From the NCBI RefSeq assembly GCF_016918015.1, contig NZ_JAERMK010000008.1, positions 1 to 64,000 of the forward strand: a DNA stretch of 64,000 nucleotides, read 5' to 3'. The DNA is from Glycomyces sp. YM15 (GTDB taxonomy: Bacteria > Actinomycetota > Actinomycetes > Mycobacteriales > Micromonosporaceae). This document shows, piece by piece, positions 26,174 to 35,259 of this stretch. Made by a program: the position numbers and the translations under genes. Position 1 is the first letter of the stretch. Every line of letters begins with the position of its first letter. The notes beneath the pieces are model-generated. The model was not told the DNA's origin, did no database searches, and was given only the letters and a program-made list of their open reading frames with translations.

Positions 26174-26204
26174 GCGGCCCCTGCCTCGAAAAGGCAGGGG
26201 CCGC
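26174..26204. terminator. Bidirectional terminator between the NTF2-like gene and ribH
   Basis: A perfect 12-bp stem (GCGGCCCCTGCC and its complement) with a 7-nt loop sits between two convergent genes, 33 nt after the NTF2-like stop and 6 nt after the ribH stop. Confidence 0.8.
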
Positions 26205-26210
26205 ACGGCG

Positions 26211-26681
26211 TCAATCGAGCGAGCGGATCGCCAGCGCCGCGCCGAGGGCGGCGACGACCGCCTCGTAGCCCTTGTCCTCAGTGGAGTCGGGGTATCCGGC
26301 GCGGGCGAGGGCCTGCTCCTGGTTGTCTACGGTGAGCACGCCGTGGGCGACGGGGGTCGACTCGTCGAGTGCGACCCGGGTGAGCCCTTCGGTGACGGAC
26401 TTGCACACGTAGTCGAAGTGGGCGGTGCCGCCGCGGATGACGGTGCCGAGGGCGACCACGGCGTCGTACCTGCGGGCGAGCGCCTGCGCGGCGATCGGCA
26501 GTTCGACCGCCCCGGCGACGTGCAGGACCTTCACGTCGGCGACCTTGGCGTCGGCGGCGGCCTCGAGCGCGCGCTTGAGCAGCTGGCCGACGATCTCGGT
26601 GTTCCAGTCGGTGGCGACGATGCCGAGGGTGAGCCCGGCGGCGTCGGGGACGTTGACCTCGGGTGCTCCGTGTCCGGCCAT
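26211..26681 (-). CDS. ribH: 6,7-dimethyl-8-ribityllumazine synthase
   Basis: A 156-residue lumazine synthase that joins 5-amino-6-ribitylaminouracil with dihydroxybutanone phosphate in riboflavin synthesis. Family segments present are VATDWNTEIVGQLLKRA (ribityl binding), HVAGAVELPIAAQ and the phosphate-binding loop GTVIRGGTAHFDYVC with the catalytic His. It is the last gene of ribE-ribBA-ribH; its ATG overlaps the ribBA stop by 1 nt, so it is translationally coupled and under the FMN riboswitch upstream. Confidence 0.96.
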   Translation of the reverse strand: MAGHGAPEVNVPDAAGLTLGIVATDWNTEIVGQLLKRALEAAADAKVADVKVLHVAGAVELPIAAQALARRYDAVVALGTVIRGGTAHFDYVCKSVTEGLTRVALDESTPVAHGVLTVDNQEQALARAGYPDSTEDKGYEAVVAALGAALAIRSLD

Positions 26682-27943
26682 CAGGCGGCCTCTCTTGTCA
26701 GCGCGGTTTCCATTGCGAGGACGGGCGCGGGCAGGTCGGCGAGCAGGTGGCCCATGCGGTCGCGCTTGGTCGTCAGGTAGGCGAGGTTGTCGGGCGTGGC
26801 GTAGGTCGGCAGAGCGACCCGGTCGATGACCTCGAGGCCGTGGCCTTCGATGCCGGCGCGTTTGTCCGGGTTGTTGGTCAGCAGCCGCATCGACTTGATG
26901 CCGAGGTCGTCGAGGATCTGCGCGCCGATGGCCCAGTCGCGGGCGTCGGCGGGCAGGCCCAGTTCGAGGTTCGCGTCGACGGTGTCGCGGCCCTGGTCCT
27001 GGAGCTGGTAGGCCTGAAGCTTGTGGACCAGGCCGATGCCGCGGCCCTCGTGGCCCCGCATGTAGAGCACGACGCCGCGGCCCTCGGCCTCGACGGCGCG
27101 CAGCGCGGACTGGAGCTGGGGGCCGCAGTCGCAGCGCAGGGAGCCGAAGGCGTCGCCGGTGAGGCATTCGGAGTGGACGCGCACGAGCACGTCTTCGCCG
27201 TTGCCGATGTCGCCCTTGACGAGGGCGACGTGCTCGTTGCCGTCGAAGACGGCGCGGTAGCCGATGGCGGTGAACTGGCCGGCCTCGAGCGGGAGGCGGG
27301 CCTCGGCGAGGCGCTTGACGTGGACCTCGTTGCGCTGGCGCCATTCGACGAGCTGGGCGACGGTGATGAGCGCGAGGCCGTGCTCGTCGGCGAATTCGCG
27401 GAGCTCGGGCAGTCGCATCATGGTGCCGTCGTCGTTCATCATCTCGCTGAGGACGCCGACGGGTTCCTTGCCCGCGAGGCGGGCCAGGTCCACGGCGGCC
27501 TCGGTGTGGCCGGTGCGGACGAGCACGCCGCCTTCTTTGGCGCGCAGCGGGACCACGTGGCCGGGGCGGCTCAGGTCGCCTGCGACCGTGACCGGGTTGG
27601 CGAGCACGCTGATGGTGTGGGCGCGGTCGGCGGCGGAGATGCCGGTGGCGATGCCGCGGCGGGCGTCGACCGTGACCGTGTAGGCGGTGCCGCGCGGGTC
27701 CTGGTTCTCGGCCGCCTGCGGCGGCAGTTGGAGCAGGTCGGCACGATCGGGCAGCATCGGCACGCACAGGTAGCCGCCGGTGTGGCGGATGGTGAACGCG
27801 ACGAGCTCGGGCGTGGCGTCTTGGGCGGCGAAGATGATGTCGCCCTCGTTCTCGCGGCCTTCGTCGTCGGCGACGATGACGGCCCGGCCCGCGGCGATCG
27901 CGGCGATCGCGTCTTCGACGGTGTCCATGCGGATGTCGTTCAT
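26681..27943 (-). CDS. ribBA: Bifunctional 3,4-dihydroxy-2-butanone-4-phosphate synthase / GTP cyclohydrolase II
   Basis: A 420-residue two-domain enzyme supplying both precursors of riboflavin. The N-terminal RibB domain (about 5-205) has [20 protein letters not shown] with the acidic metal ligands and [14 protein letters not shown]. The C-terminal RibA domain (about 210-405) has the zinc cysteines in [20 protein letters not shown] and the catalytic [10 protein letters not shown]. Both domains look intact. It overlaps ribE and ribH by 1 nt each. Confidence 0.96.
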   Translation of the reverse strand: MNDIRMDTVEDAIAAIAAGRAVIVADDEGRENEGDIIFAAQDATPELVAFTIRHTGGYLCVPMLPDRADLLQLPPQAAENQDPRGTAYTVTVDARRGIATGISAADRAHTISVLANPVTVAGDLSRPGHVVPLRAKEGGVLVRTGHTEAAVDLARLAGKEPVGVLSEMMNDDGTMMRLPELREFADEHGLALITVAQLVEWRQRNEVHVKRLAEARLPLEAGQFTAIGYRAVFDGNEHVALVKGDIGNGEDVLVRVHSECLTGDAFGSLRCDCGPQLQSALRAVEAEGRGVVLYMRGHEGRGIGLVHKLQAYQLQDQGRDTVDANLELGLPADARDWAIGAQILDDLGIKSMRLLTNNPDKRAGIEGHGLEVIDRVALPTYATPDNLAYLTTKRDRMGHLLADLPAPVLAMETALTREAA

Positions 27944-28530
27944 CAGATGCTCCCGGCTGACTGGAGGAGTTTCTCGACGTGCTTGGCGACGACGTCGGTC
28001 TCGATGTGGACGGGGTCGCCGACCTGCTTGCGGCCCAGGGTGGTCGCTTCGAGCGTGGTGGGGATGAGGCCGACGCTGAACTCGTCGCCTTCGATGGCGG
28101 CCACGGTGAGCGAGGTGCCGTCGATGGTGATGGAGCCCTTCTCGACCACGTACTTGGCGAGGCCTTCGGGGAGGCGGAAGGTGACTTCCTCCCACTCGGC
28201 GGCGGGGGTGCGCTTGACGATGTGGGCGACGCCGTCCACGTGGCCCTGCACGAGGTGCCCGCCGAGGCGGGTGGTGAGGGTGGCGGCGCGCTCGAGGTTG
28301 ACCGGGTCGCCGGGTTCGAGCTTGCCGATGACCGAGCGGCGGTAGGTCTCCTCCATGACGTCGGCGGTGAAGACATCGCCTTCGACGCTCACGACGGTGA
28401 GGCAGACGCCGTTGACGCTGATGGAGTCGCCGAGGGCGGCGTCGGAGGTGACGACGGGCCCGCGGACGGCCAGGAACGCTTCACTGGCCTTGACGACTTC
28501 GCCGAGTTCTTCGACGATTCCGGTGAACAC
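27943..28530 (-). CDS. ribE: Riboflavin synthase alpha subunit
   Basis: A 195-residue riboflavin synthase that dismutates two ribityllumazine molecules to riboflavin. It consists of two homologous lumazine-binding barrels: the first starts [12 protein letters not shown] and contains [12 protein letters not shown], the second contains [16 protein letters not shown]. It heads the rib operon and follows an FMN riboswitch at 28622-28760, so FMN level controls the whole set. Confidence 0.95.
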   Translation of the reverse strand: MFTGIVEELGEVVKASEAFLAVRGPVVTSDAALGDSISVNGVCLTVVSVEGDVFTADVMEETYRRSVIGKLEPGDPVNLERAATLTTRLGGHLVQGHVDGVAHIVKRTPAAEWEEVTFRLPEGLAKYVVEKGSITIDGTSLTVAAIEGDEFSVGLIPTTLEATTLGRKQVGDPVHIETDVVAKHVEKLLQSAGSI

Positions 28531-28592
28531 GGTTGGAACTCCCTACCTTGCGTGGCGATCTGCGGCGCGCAGGCGGGGGTAAGAGGATGGTT

Positions 28593-28619
28593 CGCAGGGG
28601 CCACCAGTGGCCTCCTGCG
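28593..28619 (-). promoter_or_regulatory. Expression-platform hairpin of the FMN riboswitch
   Basis: A near-perfect stem (CGCAGG-A-GGCCAC with GTGGCC-C-CCTGCG, 2-nt loop) immediately follows the aptamer on the minus strand, about 63-89 nt before the ribE start. It probably acts in FMN-dependent termination or folding of the leader. Confidence 0.55.
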
Positions 28620-28621
28620 CT

Positions 28622-28760
28622 GCGTCTGCTCCCATCCGGACTTTGACCGTCGGTCCTGGATTCTCACCAGGTCAACCGTCCGCTGGATGCGGACGGGTCG
28701 CGGACTCGCGGGCCTGGGCCCGCTCACCGCCGGCTCGGAATTTCACCGACCCCGCTGACG
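28622..28760 (-). promoter_or_regulatory. FMN riboswitch (RFN element)
   Basis: The minus strand carries the RFN hallmarks in order: GTCGGTGAAATTCC, AGCCGGCGGTGAGC, GCCCGCGAGTCC, CTGGTGAGAATCCAG, GACCGACGGTCAAAGTCC and the closing GGATGGGAG. This aptamer binds FMN and lowers expression of the downstream riboflavin genes ribE-ribBA-ribH. Confidence 0.95.
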
Positions 28761-28842
28761 CGCGTTTGCTACAAGGAATTGTGCCACGTGGATATTCCGC
28801 CCGGGTCCTCACTGTGACGGACCCTACTGACGACAGGCGTCT

Positions 28843-29832
28843 TCATCCGTCGTTCGTCCAGAAGACGGGACGGCGGTTGGTACGGCCGGGCGCGCGGCCC
28901 TCGGGGAAGGCCACGTAGTTCCCGGGGTGGGATTTGGCGACGCTCTTGAGGGTGGTGGCCTCGGCGACGGCCTCGTACGCGTCGGCGAAGCGACGCATCG
29001 TGGAGAGCGCGACGCCGGTGGAGAGCGTGGGCAGGCGCGAGCGGGTGAGGCGGCGGGAGGTGCGGTCGGCGTGCTCGATGTAGCCGCGCTCGACGTCGCG
29101 CGGTTCGCAGAGTTGGCGGACGCGGCGCGCGAAGTGGTCGTTGAGGAAGCCGGTCACCGCTTCGGCGTGCTCGGGCAGGCACAGGATGGTGAAGTCGTCG
29201 CCGCCGACGTGGCCGAGGAAGACCGGGGCGGCCCCGGCGTCACCGGCGGCGGCGTACACGCATTCGGCGAGGGCCCGGATGAACTCGTCGCCGCGCACGA
29301 ACCCGTACACGTCGTTCACCGCTTTGAACTGGTCGATATCGATGTAGCACAGGGCGAACGGGTCGCCGCGTTTGATCCAGGCCTGGAGTTCGCGGAGGAT
29401 CCTGTCGTTGCCGGGCATGCCGGTGAGCGGGGAGGACTCGCGGACCTCGCGGTGGCGGCGGATCGCCGAGTCGATGCGGGCCGAGACCTCGGCGGGGTCG
29501 AAGGGCTTGGCGATGTAGTCGTCGGCCCCGGCCTTGAGTCCGGCGATCTTGTCGGCCGAGGAGGGCCCGGCGCCGAGGAGGATGAGCGGCAGGCTCGCGG
29601 TGGCCGGGTCGGCGCGGAGCTGGCGGGTGAGGGCGAGGCCGTCGATGAACGGCAGGTCGACTTCGAGCAGGACGATGCCGGGGCGGCGGAGCGCGATCCC
29701 GGCGAGCGCCTGGTAGCCGTCGCGCGCGAGCGCGGTGTCGAAGCCGTCGGCTCTCAGCCTCGCGGCGAGGAATTCGGCGATCTCGGGATCGTTGTCGGCG
29801 ATGAGGACCAAATCGGGGGTGGCGGCTGGCAT
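28843..29832 (-). CDS. Response-regulator-like receiver fused to a GGDEF domain
   Basis: A 329-residue cytoplasmic protein with an N-terminal receiver domain (about 6-125) and a GGDEF domain (about 135-290). The receiver keeps the acidic pair (DNDPE) and Lys109 (YIAKPF), but the phospho-accepting Asp is replaced by Glu57 in VLLEVDLP, so phosphorylation in the usual way is unlikely. The signature reads GGDDF (210-214), a conservative variant, so cyclic-di-GMP synthesis is possible but uncertain. Residues 170-185 (FKAVNDVYGFVRGDEF) are typical of the substrate-binding helix. It follows rpe by 7 nt. The cyclic-di-GMP receptor BldD is encoded at 59383. Confidence 0.85.
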   Translation of the reverse strand: MPAATPDLVLIADNDPEIAEFLAARLRADGFDTALARDGYQALAGIALRRPGIVLLEVDLPFIDGLALTRQLRADPATASLPLILLGAGPSSADKIAGLKAGADDYIAKPFDPAEVSARIDSAIRRHREVRESSPLTGMPGNDRILRELQAWIKRGDPFALCYIDIDQFKAVNDVYGFVRGDEFIRALAECVYAAAGDAGAAPVFLGHVGGDDFTILCLPEHAEAVTGFLNDHFARRVRQLCEPRDVERGYIEHADRTSRRLTRSRLPTLSTGVALSTMRRFADAYEAVAEATTLKSVAKSHPGNYVAFPEGRAPGRTNRRPVFWTNDG

Positions 29833-29839
29833 GTTCGCG

Positions 29840-30535
29840 TCATCCGGATGATCGCGCCGCGTCGGCGCGGGCGCGCAGGCGCCTGGCCGCATCGGCGGGG
29901 TCGGCCGCGCCGTAGATCGCGGTGCCGGCGACGAACGCGTCGGCTCCCGCCTCCGCGGCGGCGGCGATGGTGTCCTCGGCGATGCCGCCGTCGACCTCGA
30001 TGCGCAGCTCCAGGTGTCCGGCGTCGGCGTGGCCGCGGGCGGTGCGGACCTTGCCGAGCAGCTCGGGCATGAACCTCTGGCCGCCGAAGCCGGCCTTGAT
30101 CGTCATGATGAGCAGCGTGTCGAAGGCCGGGAGGATCTCGAGGTAGTCCTCGACGGGGGTGTCGCGGTCGATCGCGAGCCCGGCCTTGGAGCCTGCCGCG
30201 CGCAAGTCCTTCGCGAGCCGGACGGGGTCGTCGGCGGCTTCGGCGTGGAAGGTGACGTTGTAGGCGCCGAGTTCGGCGTAGCCGGGGGCCCAGCGCTCGG
30301 GGTCTTCGATCATGAGGTGGCAGTCGAGCGGGATGTCCGTGGCGGCCTTGAGGGACTTCACGACCGGCGGGCCGAGCGTGAGGTTGGGGACGAAGTGGTT
30401 GTCCATGACATCGACGTGAAGCCAGTCGACGGCCCCCTCGACCGCGTCGGCCGCCTCGGCGAGACGGGCGAAGTCCGCCGCCAGGAGACTCGGGGCGATG
30501 ACGGTGTCGGCCTGCGCCGTTCGGAACTGTGCCAC
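29840..30535 (-). CDS. rpe: Ribulose-phosphate 3-epimerase
   Basis: A 231-residue TIM-barrel enzyme interconverting ribulose-5-phosphate and xylulose-5-phosphate in the pentose phosphate pathway. Conserved pieces are [10 protein letters not shown] at the N terminus, the metal-binding [14 protein letters not shown], the second-histidine strand CHLMIEDP, and [10 protein letters not shown] near the phosphate site. A GTG at 30535 is the best start. In relatives it follows fmt-rsmB directly; here a GH6 cellulase gene intervenes. Confidence 0.94.
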   Translation of the reverse strand: MAQFRTAQADTVIAPSLLAADFARLAEAADAVEGAVDWLHVDVMDNHFVPNLTLGPPVVKSLKAATDIPLDCHLMIEDPERWAPGYAELGAYNVTFHAEAADDPVRLAKDLRAAGSKAGLAIDRDTPVEDYLEILPAFDTLLIMTIKAGFGGQRFMPELLGKVRTARGHADAGHLELRIEVDGGIAEDTIAAAAEAGADAFVAGTAIYGAADPADAARRLRARADAARSSG

Positions 30536-30600
30536 ACGGACAGTGTAGGTCGCGGAACCGCGACGCAGGCCCGACACCGGGTGCCTGTTGTGATCTCAGG

Positions 30601-31965
30601 TCAGCACGGCACGTCCATGTCGGCCGCCGTCCCGGAGGCGACGAAGCCGAACAGCTCCTTGGTCTGGCCCGCCGCGACCGAGGCGTTCCAGCCGACGTCC
30701 TTGGCGGTGACGGTCTTCCCGGAGGTGGTCAGCTGCGTGTTCCAGCTGCTCGTGACCGCTTGGGAGCCGGGCCAGGTCCACGAGACCGTCCAGCCGTTCA
30801 CGGCCTGGTCGGCGGTCATCGAGACCTTGCCCTGCCAGCCCGAGCCCCAGTCGCTGACGACGTCGATGTGGACCGTGCAGTCCGTCTCGCCGGGCCCGCC
30901 GGTGGTGGGATCGTCGCTGGTCGGACCGTCGGTCGGGCTGGTCACCGGGTCGGTCGGCTCGACCTGGCCGGGCCAGCCGCTGCCCGCGTTGTTGGCCAGC
31001 TCGTAAGCCAGGTCGGGGATGAACTGCCCCGCGGCGCCGGCGCAGCCGTCGGCCTCGCCGGGGAGTTTGACCCATAGGAACGCGTCGATGCCGTCGACGC
31101 CCGTGGACGTGGTCGGGAACTTGCCGATGGCGCGGCCGTCCGGGTCGCACCAGTCGTTGGGGTTGGGCGGGTTCAGCGGCCCGTTGCCGTTGCGGCTGGT
31201 GTCGATCACCGCGCGCTTGTCGGAGCCGACGATGCCGCGGATCTGGTTGGCGTAGGCGGTGGCCTCCTCCGTGGTGCGGTAGTTGGAGACGTTGAGCGAG
31301 AAGCCGTCGGCGTACTGGATGCCCGCGGCCTGGAGGCGGCTGCCGGCTTCGGCGGCGGTGAGCCAGGCCGAGTTCCCGGCGTCGAGGTAGACCTTGGCCT
31401 CAGAGCTGGCGGCGTTGAGCTTCTGGGCCGCGTAGCTGAGGGAGGTGTTGATCTCGGCGCGTTCGGAGGCGCTGTGGCAGTCGTGCGCGATCACATCGGG
31501 TTCGATCACGATGTAAGCGGGACCGTCGATCTCGTTCGCGATCTGGTCGATCCAGCCGCGGTAGGACTGGTGATCGGGGGCGCCGCCGCCGGAGTGCCCG
31601 CCGCAGTCGCGGTTGGGGATGCCGTAGACGACCATGACCGGGGCCGCGCCGGCCGAGGCCGCGCCGTCGACGACCGCGGCGACCTGCGCCGCGATGCCGC
31701 CGGCCGGGTTGTACTGGGTGAACCAGTTGCCCGCCGGGGTCTCGGCGATCCGGTCGCGGATCATGCTCGCGCGCCAGTCGTTCGGGTTCTGGTTCACCCA
31801 GCGGGCCGCGCCCGTGTTCGGGTTCGTCCACAGTGCTTGGGCCTGTGCGCTGACGTCCTCCTGCGCGCCCGCATTGGGGCTGAGGAGGAAGCCCGCGCTG
31901 AGTGCGGTCGCCACCGCGGTGGCGGCTCCCGCGACGATCGCCGCGAGTCGCTGTCGTCGTTTCAT
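30601..31965 (-). CDS. Secreted GH6 cellulase (endoglucanase/cellobiohydrolase) with CBM2
   Basis: A 454-residue extracellular enzyme hydrolysing cellulose with inversion. It has a signal peptide (about 1-34, ending near AGA), a GH6 catalytic domain (about 38-345), a Thr/Pro/Asp-rich linker (about 345-365) and a C-terminal family 2 cellulose-binding module (about 366-454) bounded by two cysteines with exposed Trp residues. Both GH6 signatures are present: VVYGIPNRDCGG and YIVIEPDVIAHD, the former near the catalytic acid. A LacI-type palindrome lies 62 nt upstream, consistent with induction by cello-oligosaccharides. Confidence 0.93.
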   Translation of the reverse strand: MKRRQRLAAIVAGAATAVATALSAGFLLSPNAGAQEDVSAQAQALWTNPNTGAARWVNQNPNDWRASMIRDRIAETPAGNWFTQYNPAGGIAAQVAAVVDGAASAGAAPVMVVYGIPNRDCGGHSGGGAPDHQSYRGWIDQIANEIDGPAYIVIEPDVIAHDCHSASERAEINTSLSYAAQKLNAASSEAKVYLDAGNSAWLTAAEAGSRLQAAGIQYADGFSLNVSNYRTTEEATAYANQIRGIVGSDKRAVIDTSRNGNGPLNPPNPNDWCDPDGRAIGKFPTTSTGVDGIDAFLWVKLPGEADGCAGAAGQFIPDLAYELANNAGSGWPGQVEPTDPVTSPTDGPTSDDPTTGGPGETDCTVHIDVVSDWGSGWQGKVSMTADQAVNGWTVSWTWPGSQAVTSSWNTQLTTSGKTVTAKDVGWNASVAAGQTKELFGFVASGTAADMDVPC

Positions 31966-32026
31966 CTGGTGCTCCTAGGGTCAGTCGTGCCGGTAACCCG
32001 GGGAAATATTCACCCCTGTCAATGAA

Positions 32027-32040
32027 TGGTAGCGCTTCCA
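32027..32040. promoter_or_regulatory. CebR-like LacI-family operator upstream of the GH6 cellulase
   Basis: TGGTAGCGCTTCCA differs by only two bases from TGGGAGCGCTCCCA, the known CebR box of actinobacterial cellulase genes, and keeps the central AGCGCT symmetry. It lies 62-75 nt before the cellulase ATG, overlapping the likely promoter. Confidence 0.75.
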
Positions 32041-32135
32041 GTATGTTGACTTTCGCTGCCCCACCCGAAAAAAAGCGGCCCCCGCCTGCGACCGGTTCGC
32101 ACCGCGACGCAGGAGGAGGCCCGAGAGCTGGAGTG

Positions 32136-33533
32136 CTATCGGTTGCCGGTTTTACGAAGCAACGCAAGGAACATCGCGTCGGTGCCGTGGCGGTGCGGCC
32201 ACAGCTGCACGAAGTCGCCGCGCTCCGAACCGGGCACGCGCTTGGTGAGCCACTCAGGACGGACGAGCTCCGCTCCCCCGGCCGCCAGCGCCGACTCGAC
32301 CACCTCGGTGGTCTCCGCTTCGACCGGCGAACAGGTCACGTACGCGACGATCCCGCCCGGCCGCGCCAGGCGCAGACCCGAGGCGAGCAGTTCGCGCTGC
32401 AGCGGCACCAGGTCGTCGATGTCGCTGCGCTGCTTGCGCCACCGCGCCTCCGGGCGGCGGCGCAGCGCGCCGAGGCCCGAACACGGGGCGTCCACGAGCA
32501 CCCGGTCGGCCGAACCCGCCTTCCCGAAGGTGCGCCCGTCGCCGGTATGGACGGTGACGGGCAGGCCACGCGCGGCCTTCGCCACGAGCTCGGCCCGGTG
32601 CGACTGGATCTCCACCGCATCGAGCGCCGCATCCCGTTGCGCTGCAATGGCACCGAGCAGACCGGTCTTGCCGCCGGGACCGGCGCACAGGTCGATCCAC
32701 GACCGGTCCGGCCCTTCGAGCGGCGCCTCCGCGAGCTGCACGGCGACCAGCTGGCTGCCCTCGTCCTGGACGTGCGCGAGCCCGGTCGCGACGGCCCGCA
32801 CCCGGCCCGGATCGCCGCTGGGCAGGTACACCGCGTACGGCGACCACTGGCCGTGCTCCCCGCCCCGCGTCTCCCGCGAGAGGTCGCCCTTGGTGATGCG
32901 ACCCGGCTTGGCGCACAAGTGCACCGGCGGCGCGACATTGTCCGCCGCCAGCGCCGGCGGCAGTTCGTCCGCGCCCAGCACGGCCTCGAACTCGGCCGAG
33001 ATCCACTGCGGGTGCGCGTACCGCAGGGAAAGGTCGTGGAGGCGGTCGCCGGTGGCGAGCTCCTCGGTCCACTGCTCGAGGTCTTTCGCGGCGACCTTGC
33101 GCAGCACCGCGTTCGCGAGCCCGGAGACGCGCGGCGAGACCGCGGCCTTGACCAGGCTGACAGTGGTGGCGACGGCCGCGTGCGCGGGGATGCGCATGTA
33201 CAGGAGCTGGTAGGCGCCCAGGCAGAGGGCGTCCACGAGGTCCTGCTGGAGCTGGCGGATCTCACGACCGGAGGCGGCGGCGAGGATCGCTTCGAGCGTG
33301 CCGAGGCTGCGGAGCGTGCCGTAGGTGAGCTCGGTGGCGAGGGCGGCGTCGCGGCCGGTGTTGTCGGTCTCGGCGAGCATCCGCGGCAGCACGAGGTTGG
33401 CGTAGGCGTTGTCGGCGGTGACGGCGTTGATCGCGTCGAAGGCGACGCGGCGCGGATTCACCTTCGGGCGGTCGCGCTCGTCGCCGTCGCGCGGGCCGGA
33501 ACGGCTGCGTCGGCGGTTGCTGTTGTCGCTCAT
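32136..33533 (-). CDS. rsmB: 16S rRNA (cytosine-967-C5)-methyltransferase
   Basis: A 465-residue SAM-dependent rRNA methyltransferase. An Arg-rich tail precedes a NusB-like RNA-binding domain (about 28-170) and a Rossmann methyltransferase domain (about 215-465). The catalytic cysteines lie in [15 protein letters not shown] (motif IV) and [10 protein letters not shown] (motif VI); SAM binding is in [13 protein letters not shown]. It overlaps fmt by 4 nt in the standard def-fmt-rsmB order. Confidence 0.94.
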   Translation of the reverse strand: MSDNSNRRRSRSGPRDGDERDRPKVNPRRVAFDAINAVTADNAYANLVLPRMLAETDNTGRDAALATELTYGTLRSLGTLEAILAAASGREIRQLQQDLVDALCLGAYQLLYMRIPAHAAVATTVSLVKAAVSPRVSGLANAVLRKVAAKDLEQWTEELATGDRLHDLSLRYAHPQWISAEFEAVLGADELPPALAADNVAPPVHLCAKPGRITKGDLSRETRGGEHGQWSPYAVYLPSGDPGRVRAVATGLAHVQDEGSQLVAVQLAEAPLEGPDRSWIDLCAGPGGKTGLLGAIAAQRDAALDAVEIQSHRAELVAKAARGLPVTVHTGDGRTFGKAGSADRVLVDAPCSGLGALRRRPEARWRKQRSDIDDLVPLQRELLASGLRLARPGGIVAYVTCSPVEAETTEVVESALAAGGAELVRPEWLTKRVPGSERGDFVQLWPHRHGTDAMFLALLRKTGNR

Positions 33534-34453
33534 ACGAACACCGGGCTCTCAGTTTGGAGGCCGCGGCCCCAGGCGGCGGCGTCCATGGGTTTCTTCCCGG
33601 CGGGCTGGACCTGGTCGAGGAGGACCGGGTCGGTGGCGGTGCCGACATGGACGGACTGCTTGGCGAGGGCGATCTCGCCGGGGGCGAGGCGCGGTCCCTC
33701 CGGGTCGGGGCGGACGGGGCCGAGGCGCAGGCGCTGGCCTTCGAACTCGGTCCAGGCCCCGGGGGCGGGGGTGACGGCGCGGACGCGGCGGTCGACGGCG
33801 AAGGCGGGGTCGGTCCAGCGGACGCGGGCGTCTTCGACGGTGATCTTGGGGGCGTAGGAGACGCCGTCCTCGGGTTGCGGTTCGCCGACGATGATCCCCG
33901 CTTCGAGGGCGTTGACGACGTCGACGGTGAGGCGGGCGCCGGCGACGGCGAGGCGGCCGAGGAGGTCGCCGGAGGTGTCGGTGGCCTCGATCGGCTCGGT
34001 GAGGCGGCCGTAGACGGGGCCCGTGTCGAGACCGGCTTCGAGCTGGAAGACGCAGGCGCCGGTCATCTCGTCGCCGTTGAGCACGGCGTGCTGCACGGGG
34101 GCGGCGCCGCGCCACGCGGGCAGAAGCGAGAAGTGCAGGTTGATCCAACCGAGGCGCGGGATCTCCAGGGCGGTCGGCGGTACGAGCGCGCCGTAGGCGA
34201 CGACCGGCACGATGTCGGCGTCGAGGTCGCGCAATCTACCGAGGAACTCGGGCTCGCGCGGTTTCGCGGGCGTGAGCACTTCGATGCCGTGCTCGTCGGC
34301 CCAGGCGGCGACGGGCGAGCGGGAGACCTTGCGGCCGCGCCCGGTGCGCGCGTCGGGGCGGGTCAGCACCGCCACGACTTCGTGGCCGGACGCGTGGAGG
34401 GCCTCGAGGGTCGGCAGTGCGACCTCCGGGGTCCCGGCGAAGACGATCCTCAT
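33530..34453 (-). CDS. fmt: Methionyl-tRNA formyltransferase
   Basis: A 307-residue enzyme formylating initiator Met-tRNA with 10-formyl-tetrahydrofolate. It begins [19 protein letters not shown]. The catalytic segment [17 protein letters not shown] and the following [21 protein letters not shown] are intact, and a C-terminal OB-like tRNA-binding domain (about 205-307) is present. It overlaps def and rsmB by 4 nt each, so the three are coupled. Confidence 0.96.
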   Translation of the reverse strand: MRIVFAGTPEVALPTLEALHASGHEVVAVLTRPDARTGRGRKVSRSPVAAWADEHGIEVLTPAKPREPEFLGRLRDLDADIVPVVAYGALVPPTALEIPRLGWINLHFSLLPAWRGAAPVQHAVLNGDEMTGACVFQLEAGLDTGPVYGRLTEPIEATDTSGDLLGRLAVAGARLTVDVVNALEAGIIVGEPQPEDGVSYAPKITVEDARVRWTDPAFAVDRRVRAVTPAPGAWTEFEGQRLRLGPVRPDPEGPRLAPGEIALAKQSVHVGTATDPVLLDQVQPAGKKPMDAAAWGRGLQTESPVFV

Positions 34454-35001
34454 CGTTTGAAGAACACACCCTTGGAGTCGTGCGGGGTGACTTTGACTTT
34501 GACGTCTTCGTTGTACCAGTCCTGGGACTGGATCTCGGCCAACGCGGCCTTGCGGCGGTCGGAGTCGAGGCGGTCGATGAAGATGATGCCGTCGAGGTGG
34601 TCGGTCTCGTGTTGGAGGCAGCGGGCCATGAGGCCGGTGCCGACGATCTGGAGGGGGTCGCCGTATTCGTTGAAGCCCTTGGCGACGACGTTCTGGCGGC
34701 GGATGGTGTCGAAGTAGAGCCCGGGGAGTGAGAGGCAGCCTTCGGGGCCGTCCTGCTCCTCCTCGTCGGGGAACTCGAGCACGGGGTTGACGATGTGGCC
34801 GATGACGTCGTCGACGTCGAAGGCGAACACGCGCTTGCTGACGCCCAGCTGCGGTGCGGCGAGCCCGGCGCCGCCTTCGTCGCGCATGGTGTCGAGCAGG
34901 TCCTTCACGAGGCCCCGCAGTTCCTTGTCATAGGTGTCGACTTCCTCGGCGGCGGTGCGCAGGACCGGGTCGCCGAAGATGCGGATGGGCTGGATCGACA
35001 A
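34450..35001 (-). CDS. def: Peptide deformylase
   Basis: A metalloenzyme removing the N-formyl group from new proteins. All three motifs are intact: [15 protein letters not shown] (metal-binding Cys) and QHETDHLDG (HExxH). A TTG at 35001 preceded by GGAAGG gives 183 residues, the usual length. However, the reading frame stays open upstream to an ATG at 35256, which would add 85 residues with a membrane segment, described separately. It overlaps fmt by 4 nt. Confidence 0.93.
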   Translation of the reverse strand: MSIQPIRIFGDPVLRTAAEEVDTYDKELRGLVKDLLDTMRDEGGAGLAAPQLGVSKRVFAFDVDDVIGHIVNPVLEFPDEEEQDGPEGCLSLPGLYFDTIRRQNVVAKGFNEYGDPLQIVGTGLMARCLQHETDHLDGIIFIDRLDSDRRKAALAEIQSQDWYNEDVKVKVTPHDSKGVFFKR

Positions 35002-35256
35002 TGTGCTGACCTTCCGATGCGTGTACTGGCCGTCCACCAGTGTCCCACCCGCCGGGTGCTTTCCGTGAGGGGTCGGCGGCGGGTGTGGTGCGGGTCGGGA
35101 GCGCCGGGCCCGGACGGCGCCCTCGGCGGGGCCGGGGTGGGAGCCGAGTGCGGCGGCCCGTTCGGTGGTCAGCATGAGCCCGGCGACGAGACTGGCGGTG
35201 ATGCACAGGAGCAGCACGACCAGGGGGAAGGGCACTTCGACGCTGAGGAGTCCCAT
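35002..35256 (-). other. In-frame N-terminal extension of peptide deformylase with a predicted membrane segment
   Basis: From the ATG at 35256 the frame reads MGLLSVEVPFPLVVLLLCIT and on through a hydrophobic stretch to about residue 28, then a Pro/Arg-rich linker joining def without a stop. The ATG follows the previous gene's stop in the arrangement GGCCTGA-ACC-ATG, nearly identical to the GGCCTGA-CC-ATG junctions inside the ABC operon. GC3 is high for the first ~55 codons and falls in the linker. It could be a membrane-anchored deformylase isoform or a former small gene that lost its stop codon. Confidence 0.45.
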
Positions 35257-35259
35257 GGT

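Noticed and set aside
30566-30587. Hairpin between rpe and the GH6 gene
   Set aside because: Only a 5-bp closing stem with mismatched interior; not strong enough to call a terminator.
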